Positions 6,886 to 13,108 of a DNA stretch of 46,283 nt are shown piece after piece. Numbering within the stretch: the first letter of the stretch is position 1; each line of letters starts with the position of its first letter. This DNA is from a virus: positions 1-46,283 of IMG/VR virus record IMGVR_UViG_3300010354_007935; one strand, given 5' to 3'. The position numbers and the translations under genes are program-made. A model generated the notes under the pieces. It searched no databases, had not been told where the DNA came from, and saw only the letters and a program-made list of their open reading frames with translations.

Positions 6886-7772
6886 TTGATATAACCTCTG
6901 CTGTAGCCTTCTGGACGATCTGCACCATCCGCAAATGCTTGTTGCCAATTTGTATCACGATTGTAGCTTCTTGTCCAGAAAGAATCAACCTCTAGATAAC
7001 CGTTTTCAATCCAATGTTTGGCAAAGTGCATACAATTAATAAATTCGGGATGTCTTGGACTTGGAAAAACCATAGTGCAGGCTTTCCAAAGTAGTTTTGA
7101 AAAATCTGTAGTTACAGTTTTTTGAGCACCAAAAATTACTAACGCATTTTCTCTCAAAATATCTTTATCAAAAACATCTGTTTTATTACTTAAATCGATA
7201 ACAACATCGTAGTTTGCCTCAGTTTTTTCTTGTAATATATCTCCCCAGAGGTCTTTATTATTAGATCCTACAACATCTACTTGATAAAAATAACCGTTGA
7301 GTCGCATAGTATGATACGCAACCCATGCTAAAAAACCACTACCTAAGATTAACATACGAGAATGTACACCTTGACGTTCTTCAATAAGTCGTTGCGTCTG
7401 GTTTATAAGGTTAATGCCGCATGCTACTGGTTCAAGTATGTATTTAGGAGTTGCTTCTGGTACTACAACAAATTCGTTTTTACGGACATTATAGTAATCT
7501 GCATAAGCAGGTTCTCCTCTGGTAGCAACAAAATCTCCAATTTTAACATCTTTTGTATTGCTTCCGACCTGGACTACTTGACCGAGGCCCTCGTGACCTT
7601 GCATATAGATAGGCAATGGACCAAAGGTTCCTTGCATCATATCGATATCGCTACGGCATACTCCAGTCATAATGGATTTAACAACAATTTCGTCGGGTGT
7701 ATGTTCAGGTTTTTCCCAACCACCTTCACTAAAGGTGCCTGTACCAGTAGTCATTAAAATTCTTGTACGCAT
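6876..7772 (-). CDS. Zinc-type medium-chain dehydrogenase/reductase
   Basis: The 298-residue protein is an MDR-family oxidoreductase. The catalytic-zinc region is present as TGVCRSD (Cys39) and QGHEGLG (His60, Glu61), followed by a GDFVATRGEPAY stretch and a Rossmann segment LILGSGFLAW. It is shorter than the usual 340 residues, and the four-cysteine structural zinc lobe is missing. The family oxidises alcohols or polyols with NAD(P); the substrate here is unknown, but sorbitol- or threonine-dehydrogenase-like sugars are plausible given the adjacent Gfo/Idh/MocA enzyme. Translation can start at 7772 with TAGGA upstream, or at a second ATG (7754) that overlaps the previous stop. Confidence 0.85.
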   Translation of the reverse strand: MRTRILMTTGTGTFSEGGWEKPEHTPDEIVVKSIMTGVCRSDIDMMQGTFGPLPIYMQGHEGLGQVVQVGSNTKDVKIGDFVATRGEPAYADYYNVRKNEFVVVPEATPKYILEPVACGINLINQTQRLIEERQGVHSRMLILGSGFLAWVAYHTMRLNGYFYQVDVVGSNNKDLWGDILQEKTEANYDVVIDLSNKTDVFDKDILRENALVIFGAQKTVTTDFSKLLWKACTMVFPSPRHPEFINCMHFAKHWIENGYLEVDSFWTRSYNRDTNWQQAFADGADRPEGYSRGYIKWD

Positions 7773-8641
7773 AATTTTCCTAATTGTTTATGTATCCATA
7801 AATCTTGCTCGTATTGGTTAATCCAAAATTCGTTGTTATTTAGGTTTTTAACAGCAGTCTCGATCATTTTTTTATAAGCCGATTCGGGGCACAAACCTAA
7901 TGTATGTTTTATTGCGCTACTATCTGAACTAAAGCTAATATAAACATCATCGGATTTATCGTCTTTCCAATTAGCACTTAGAATCCATTTTGTAGTTCCG
8001 CTGTAGTATTCTAATTCTGCAAAGTCGTCAACATTGTATGTTCCGTTAGGATTTATATTTCCATAATCGGTGCTACTAATGTCTTTTAGTTTATGTCGCT
8101 GTATTGCTGAAGCAAATATTCGCGTTCCTGTTTTGTAATTTGTTAAGCAGGTATAGTAACTTAGCATATGAGGCATTAGATCTCTACTAACTCCTCCGAA
8201 TGCTAATTCTCGTGTAGTGAACCAACTACCGGGGTGGGGAATACGATTTTTATTATTCCATATAACATGTACACGTTTACTACTGTCTGCTAGTCTTTGA
8301 AATTCTGCTATTTCGGGTCTATATTGATTATTCTTAACCATCATAAATCGTGTATTAGGATAATCTTCTACAAGACATTGCCAGCATTTAGCATCGACTA
8401 CGCCTGGTTTTTCAACTAGTACAATTTTACATTTATTAGCAATAGTACGAGCAATTAACTCGTGTGTATAGTTAGGAGTACAAATCACTGCAATGTCGTA
8501 ATTGTCAGTAATTTCGTCTGCTGATCGAAACGTTGCATTTTTTTCAACACTAGGATCGACAGTATCGATATCAAATCCTAAACTTTTAAAAACACTTTGG
8601 TATAGATTGCCTATACCCATGCCTATGATAAGACTACGCAT
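7754..8641 (-). CDS. Gfo/Idh/MocA-family oxidoreductase
   Basis: The 295-residue protein has the N-terminal Rossmann glycine loop GMGIGN (7-12) and the family's signature EKP (Glu77-Lys78-Pro79, in VLVEKPGV), whose lysine is catalytic. The C-terminal half fits the alpha/beta substrate domain. These enzymes oxidise or reduce sugars, inositols or nucleotide sugars with NAD(P). Together with the MDR dehydrogenase immediately downstream, it forms a two-gene redox pair next to a glycosyltransferase. A sugar precursor for glycosylation is the best guess; the substrate cannot be read from sequence. The start overlaps the upstream small gene by eight bases. Confidence 0.87.
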   Translation of the reverse strand: MRSLIIGMGIGNLYQSVFKSLGFDIDTVDPSVEKNATFRSADEITDNYDIAVICTPNYTHELIARTIANKCKIVLVEKPGVVDAKCWQCLVEDYPNTRFMMVKNNQYRPEIAEFQRLADSSKRVHVIWNNKNRIPHPGSWFTTRELAFGGVSRDLMPHMLSYYTCLTNYKTGTRIFASAIQRHKLKDISSTDYGNINPNGTYNVDDFAELEYYSGTTKWILSANWKDDKSDDVYISFSSDSSAIKHTLGLCPESAYKKMIETAVKNLNNNEFWINQYEQDLWIHKQLGKLCVQEF

Positions 8642-8882
8642 TTTTGTTTTCTTTTGATTGTTCGTATTGTTTAAATAATCTTGTTACCGGTTCCATGCGT
8701 TCAGCAAAGATGTCTGGACTGGCTTCGGCAGCACGTTGCATATCCCATTCACTAGGATAGTGTCTAAGACACCACCTAGCATTGTCTTTAACGGACTTAG
8801 GTATGCGAGGAGTAGTAAGAAGCTCTTCAAGAAACTTCTTAGTTTGTACTACTGCTCGATACCGTTCGTCAGGTAGCGTCAT
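8634..8882 (-). CDS. BPSL0761-like small protein
   Basis: The 82-residue product begins MTLPDERYRAVVQTKKFLEE, which matches the small BPSL0761-type family found in phages and bacteria. The pattern continues with PRIPKSVKDNARWCLRHYP and a helical C-terminus. Function is unknown. The start at 8882 is preferred over the ATG at 8900 because homologues, as I recall them, begin at this Met; neither has a strong ribosome-binding site. Either start overlaps the end of the DpdA-like gene, so translation probably depends on it. The position directly after dpdA makes an accessory role in that system worth considering. Confidence 0.75.
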   Translation of the reverse strand: MTLPDERYRAVVQTKKFLEELLTTPRIPKSVKDNARWCLRHYPSEWDMQRAAEASPDIFAERMEPVTRLFKQYEQSKENKNA

Positions 8883-10419
8883 GACCCAATTCCAATTCAT
8901 CTAGTTTATCAATTTCGTCTTCGGTAAACTCACCGTCGTCATTGGATTGTACAGTCTCTGTCTCTACTTCGTCAAAGAATTCGAAATACTTAGTACTCGA
9001 GTTGACAGTTTTCTTACCAATTGCACCTCGTGTACCAGGAATAGCCATCCAAAAACGACTAAAGTCCTCGATGATTTCGTCACTTTCTGCTTTACTGCTG
9101 GTAGCAAAAATAGCTTCAACTACATCTTTAAAGTAAACTCTATTGATGTTTTCTTGTACTAGCATATTTGGACACAACCCAGCATCATACTGACGGTTAG
9201 CTTCTTGTACGCTATTCAAATGTTGCCAAACATTATGGCCCATCATAATAGCATAACTAAAACTATCCCATGAAGTTTTACCTTCTTTGCCAATCTTATT
9301 TAGATCACCGGGGTTATAAATGCAAATGTCCTTGACTGGAACACCATCCATAACAGGACTAGTAGTAAAAGACTTAAAGTGACCATCTTGTACTACTGCA
9401 TCTTGGAAGAGTCTTGTGTCTTGGGCATACTTTTTGTCATCAATAGACGGCAACATGCGGTAGAGCCATTTTTGCCTATCTGCGATTTCTGTCTGGACGT
9501 AGATTTGTCCGTTTGCAGTTGCGAGGAACGGTGAGGCGCAGTCAAAAGAGATGGTAAAGTTTTCATTATGATATTTCCTTACAGCACGTTGAATGTCTGT
9601 GAGCAATAATGCCCACTCCAGTTTACTAGTTCCTAGAAAGTGCATCCAATCTTGTTTGCCTTTTTCTAGGAGACCATCATGACGAAGTGCAACAATACGT
9701 TTTAATGTAAGATGCACATCGCACATGTTCTGACCACCCATAGCCCAACCATTAAAATGGTTGCTATACTGCTTAGGGTCGCAATACTGTTTCATACGTT
9801 GATACCAGTCTTCGGCATCAGTATGATTTTCACCTTGTAAAACATTTAAGAACTTGCAATTACCGTTGCGATTTTTAATAAAGTAATCATTATTAATATA
9901 AGTTCCTTGCACCGCTTCTGCGTAAGTGCTAATACCAGTAGCTTTTTGACCAGCAGGACTACGAGCAACCCACGCAGGAATATCAAGAATCATGCCGTAG
10001 TCCATTAGACTATCCATCCAGGTTAATACCTGAGCACGTTTTTTAGCAGCCTTAGGACAATTAGGATCTTTCCAATCACCTTCCCATTTGCCTTTACCGA
10101 TTTGAAATCCACCAGAGTCGCCTAACACCCAACTTGTTCCGCGATTACGTTTACGGAACATGTCTTCACTATCGTCTTGTTTGTTAAGATCTAAATTAGC
10201 ATGTCCTGCACTATATAAACAATGGTCATAGTAGAATAGACCTTTATCAGGATCTAAAAAATTTAGACTCTCTACTCCGTTAGTAAAAGTTTTAGGCACA
10301 CGGTTAGGATCTACGTAATTTCCATAACGCTGTTTTCCGATAAATGTGCTATAAAAACCGGAAACAGCCGGAAGAAAATATGCGTAGTCGTTTTGTGCGG
10401 CTGTTAAATTACGATTCAT
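8869..10419 (-). CDS. dpdA: DpdA/TGT-like DNA transglycosylase
   Basis: The 516-residue protein belongs to the tRNA-guanine transglycosylase superfamily. It has the base-recognition motif LGDSGGFQIG with Asp101, and a second catalytic segment SFDCASP with Asp293, positions that mirror Asp102 and the nucleophile Asp280 of bacterial TGT. It lacks the CxCxxC zinc cluster expected of tRNA enzymes and has a long N-terminal region, which, with the phage context, fits the DpdA group that exchanges guanine in DNA for preQ0-type 7-deazaguanines. FolE, QueD and QueC are encoded in the same window. Modified DNA would resist host restriction. The alternative, a tRNA-queuosine enzyme, is less likely. It overlaps the TauE/SafE gene by 11 bases. 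Confidence 0.82.
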   Translation of the reverse strand: MNRNLTAAQNDYAYFLPAVSGFYSTFIGKQRYGNYVDPNRVPKTFTNGVESLNFLDPDKGLFYYDHCLYSAGHANLDLNKQDDSEDMFRKRNRGTSWVLGDSGGFQIGKGKWEGDWKDPNCPKAAKKRAQVLTWMDSLMDYGMILDIPAWVARSPAGQKATGISTYAEAVQGTYINNDYFIKNRNGNCKFLNVLQGENHTDAEDWYQRMKQYCDPKQYSNHFNGWAMGGQNMCDVHLTLKRIVALRHDGLLEKGKQDWMHFLGTSKLEWALLLTDIQRAVRKYHNENFTISFDCASPFLATANGQIYVQTEIADRQKWLYRMLPSIDDKKYAQDTRLFQDAVVQDGHFKSFTTSPVMDGVPVKDICIYNPGDLNKIGKEGKTSWDSFSYAIMMGHNVWQHLNSVQEANRQYDAGLCPNMLVQENINRVYFKDVVEAIFATSSKAESDEIIEDFSRFWMAIPGTRGAIGKKTVNSSTKYFEFFDEVETETVQSNDDGEFTEDEIDKLDELELGHDAT

Positions 10420-11368
10420 TATTAGATTTTTTCTTTAAATAAAAGCTACCTACAAATATAGCTAACATTGTAGCTAAAGTCACTATTGTTGGTACAATTA
10501 GAGGAAGATTTTTACTCATAAAGTAAAAATAATTTACTGCGTTCATAGCCAAAACAGTCCATAGCATTGTTTTCTTGTTGACCCATCCTAGTAAAATATT
10601 ACCAAAAGGTGCAAAGAACAATACTACAGGTGCTGCCGCCAGCCACATATGATAAACTTCTGGTTGTACAGCATCGAGTACTAGTCCTCTATAGGCAATT
10701 CCAAAAACAGTGACAACAGCCATTAAAACAATACTAATATCAGTACTGATTTTTTCCTTCATACCGTAGTAACATGTAAGTGCAATATAAATTAACATAT
10801 CGGATCCTGTACCAAACATAGCACTAGCACATCCTCCAATAAACGACCAAACACTAAAACTAAGTAGTCGTTCTTTACTATCAATATCTACCCGATCTTC
10901 GTTACCGTTGCCGCGTGTGAACAAGTATGCTAAAATAAACGATAGTGCCAAGCTAACAAATAACATTTGAGTTACCTTGAAAGCAACTAAATGATATATG
11001 CTAGACATAAAAATAAATCCAGCAAAATTGACTAGTGCATAAAATGGAACCCATTTAAAAGTTGATAGGCTATGACCTTTCCTGGTTAAAATCCAAATAG
11101 CTGCTGATACCATGCCAATACTTTGAATAGCTAGGCTAAAGTCTCTAGCAGCCATTGGGGTAATTTTAAAATATAAACTTAGTATTGGAAAAGCAACTGC
11201 TCCACCGCCTTCGGGAGTAAATCCTGCAATAGCAGATCCGAAAATCATCATTATTGCGTAGAGCCAGTGTGTATCATATAATGCAAAGCCCGGCCCAGTT
11301 AAAATTAAGTATAACCAAGTGATCAATACTGCGCTTGCCCATATAGGCCAAATTAGTTGTTTAATCAT
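10409..11368 (-). CDS. TauE/SafE (TSUP) family membrane exporter
   Basis: The 319-residue protein is an integral membrane protein with about eight or nine hydrophobic segments arranged as two repeats. Each repeat has the family's glycine-rich reentrant-like motif: GFTPEGGGAVAFPIL near residue 53 and FGTGSDMLIYIAL near residue 185. TauE/SafE proteins export sulfite, sulfoacetate or other organosulfur anions across the cytoplasmic membrane. The partner gene upstream encodes a DUF2061 membrane protein, and the start overlaps it by eight bases. This looks like an auxiliary metabolic gene inserted between the sliding clamp and dpdA. The substrate is unknown. Confidence 0.83.
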   Translation of the reverse strand: MIKQLIWPIWASAVLITWLYLILTGPGFALYDTHWLYAIMMIFGSAIAGFTPEGGGAVAFPILSLYFKITPMAARDFSLAIQSIGMVSAAIWILTRKGHSLSTFKWVPFYALVNFAGFIFMSSIYHLVAFKVTQMLFVSLALSFILAYLFTRGNGNEDRVDIDSKERLLSFSVWSFIGGCASAMFGTGSDMLIYIALTCYYGMKEKISTDISIVLMAVVTVFGIAYRGLVLDAVQPEVYHMWLAAAPVVLFFAPFGNILLGWVNKKTMLWTVLAMNAVNYFYFMSKNLPLIVPTIVTLATMLAIFVGSFYLKKKSNNES

Positions 11369-11570
11369 TCTTGAGACCCCATTTAATTTTTAACCATAGC
11401 CTTTCATGAATGTAGTAATCGATACTTAAAAGAATATGTAATGCGGTTGCAAATCCTGTTGCATTGCCGATATCTCCCGTGAACAAATATGTCCACAGGA
11501 TCGTAAATAACCATGCGGTTATTCTATATGTTACCATACGGGTAACAGTTCTCTTTTTAGTTTCTATCAT
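11361..11570 (-). CDS. DUF2061 membrane protein
   Basis: The 69-residue protein has two predicted membrane helices, one around residues 15-32 and one around 40-55. The pattern RMVTYRITAWLFTILWTYLF, then a short polar turn and IDYYIHERLW, is typical of DUF2061. In bacteria this domain is known alone and, as I recall, fused to or near sulfate-activation genes; function is unproven. It overlaps the clamp gene by ATGA and the TauE/SafE gene by eight bases, so both membrane genes are translated with the clamp. Together they suggest sulfur-anion handling. Confidence 0.82.
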   Translation of the reverse strand: MIETKKRTVTRMVTYRITAWLFTILWTYLFTGDIGNATGFATALHILLSIDYYIHERLWLKIKWGLKND

Positions 11571-12298
11571 TTGCTCTGTGCAGGTAAAATGTAATCGTAC
11601 TCTGCAAGTCCGCTATCGACAGTAATCATCATAGCACCTGCATCGGCAATCTTAATGGTCTTATCACCCGCTAAGTTAAGAATACTCATAACTTGAACAA
11701 CAGGCCATGCCCATGCTTGCTTTAGTTTACCAGTAACGCCTGCTTGGAAAACAAACTCGCCTGCGTGTGTGCTTGCATCGCCAAAGCTGAATACCAAATT
11801 ACCGTTGTCTGTTTTAACTTGAAAAACGGGTTCTTCGCTATGTGCGTTTGCTTGGAATTTTAGTTTTTGAATACTAGTAACTGTGGGTTCAAATTCAATG
11901 TTCCAGGTAGCACCTTTAAACTTAACTGATTTAAGTTTTTCATTAATAATTTCTGTACTCATAAAACGATAATCGTTTTCAAAGTCGCCTGCTTCATTTT
12001 CAAAGTGAAGTCCTGTTGGAATATCTTCACCGTTGCGGTTAGCAATACTTACACTAATCTTAGCTTTTTCTTTGTACTCTGGACATTTCAAATGAATGTC
12101 TAGTTTATTTAGGTTTGGCATACCAAAGACACCTTCAAATTCTTGAACTGGTGTTTTAGTTTTAGCACTAATAATAACACTACGGTCCTCTGCCATAGAC
12201 TCGATTAGTGTTTCTTTATCGTCAGCTGTGATTTTTACCAACGGAATAAATCCTAGTGCATGAGTGTGTGCTACTAGGTCTTGTAAAATGTCTTTCAT
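11567..12298 (-). CDS. 45: Sliding clamp (T4 gp45-like)
   Basis: The sliding clamp encircles DNA, tethers the polymerase and, in T4, activates late transcription. The start at 12298 is chosen because GGAG precedes it by six bases; an upstream in-frame ATG at 12310 lies only about two bases after the predicted transcription start. The 243-residue protein has the typical length of T4-type gp45 (about 228) and the alternating helix-strand pattern, with GVFGMPNLNKLDIHLKC in the first repeat and an acidic C-terminus ending AEYDYILPAQ. The clamp loader (36716-37633) and polymerase (13105-15774) are in the same window. It heads the accessory operon that includes dpdA. Confidence 0.85.
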   Translation of the reverse strand: MKDILQDLVAHTHALGFIPLVKITADDKETLIESMAEDRSVIISAKTKTPVQEFEGVFGMPNLNKLDIHLKCPEYKEKAKISVSIANRNGEDIPTGLHFENEAGDFENDYRFMSTEIINEKLKSVKFKGATWNIEFEPTVTSIQKLKFQANAHSEEPVFQVKTDNGNLVFSFGDASTHAGEFVFQAGVTGKLKQAWAWPVVQVMSILNLAGDKTIKIADAGAMMITVDSGLAEYDYILPAQSK

Positions 12299-12318
12299 AT
12301 GAATCTCCATGTTTAATG

Positions 12319-12347
12319 ATTATATTTAGGTTTTTGACAAAAGTCAA
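12319..12347 (-). promoter_or_regulatory. Sigma70-like promoter for the sliding-clamp operon
   Basis: Minus-strand -35 TTGACT (12342-12347) and -10 TATAAT (12319-12324) are exactly 17 bases apart. The -35 overlaps the TGA stop of the upstream dehydrogenase gene. The -35 is the left half of a small palindrome, TTGAC-TTTT-GTCAA, and a CTAAATA late-type box (12323-12329) overlaps the -10, so early and late initiation could share the site. Confidence 0.72.
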
Positions 12348-13108
12348 CGTATTTTATTATTGTATTCAACCGATTCTTTTAAAATAGTAAGCGGTTTATT
12401 TAGGCCATAACTGTATTTTATAAATGCAGTTGTATCTTTAGGGAAACAATGTCCACCCCATCCTCGTTCACCGTCTGGTCCAGGAACCATAGTATGGTCT
12501 GTACCAATGCGAGTATCATGGCCTAAAATTTGTCGTACGACATTAAAATCTGCGCCATTTGTTTCGCACATGTCGTAAATTTGATTAAAGAAGCTAGTTT
12601 TAACTGCTAAGAAACTGTTAGCAGTATATTTGATAATACTAGCTTCTAAATTTGTACAACCAAAGTAAAGTCTGCATTTAGGCAATGCTGGTGTAAAGAG
12701 GTCTTGCCAGAAACATTCAGGATCTTCCCCACCGATAATCATAAACGTTTGATTGGCAAAATCTTGCTCTGCTGTTCTTGCTCTTAGAAATTCTGGACTG
12801 TAAACAATGCTATGGTCGGGATATTTGCTATCTAATTCAGAAACAACATCTGGACTAACTGTACTTTTAATTAATACAGGTATATGAATAGGGCATTGAT
12901 CTAAAATGTTAGTGACTTGACTAGCATCGCATTGCCCATCAGCAGTACTTGGTGTTCCGACACAAATAATAATACCGTCTGCATCTATGTGATTTGTAAT
13001 GGTATTAGTATTAAATTTAGGATCGACAATTTCTATAGAATAGTGTTTTTTAAGATTGTTGGCAACTGCCTTACCAACAAATCCGTAACCGGCGATGATA
13101 ATTTTCAT
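12344..13108 (-). CDS. UDP-glucose/GDP-mannose-type dehydrogenase, short form
   Basis: The 254-residue protein oxidises a nucleotide sugar to the uronic acid, as UDP-glucose 6-dehydrogenase does. It has the NAD-binding loop GYGFVG (7-12), the GTPST motif near 51, the lysine-containing NSFLAVK (Lys170) and the catalytic cysteine in GGHCFPKD (Cys221). It ends just after the central domain and lacks the C-terminal UDP-sugar-binding domain of standard enzymes (about 400 residues). That could mean altered substrate use or pairing with a host subunit. It overlaps the polymerase stop by ATGA, so it is co-translated with gp43. A link to sugar modification of virion or host surface is possible. Confidence 0.85.
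   Translation of the reverse strand: MKIIIAGYGFVGKAVANNLKKHYSIEIVDPKFNTNTITNHIDADGIIICVGTPSTADGQCDASQVTNILDQCPIHIPVLIKSTVSPDVVSELDSKYPDHSIVYSPEFLRARTAEQDFANQTFMIIGGEDPECFWQDLFTPALPKCRLYFGCTNLEASIIKYTANSFLAVKTSFFNQIYDMCETNGADFNVVRQILGHDTRIGTDHTMVPGPDGERGWGGHCFPKDTTAFIKYSYGLNKPLTILKESVEYNNKIR

Noticed and set aside
6886-6948. N-terminal extension of the QueD-partner gene with a CGWC motif
   Set aside because: It lies inside the MDR dehydrogenase frame, has no ribosome-binding site and the CGWC is not a radical-SAM cluster motif.
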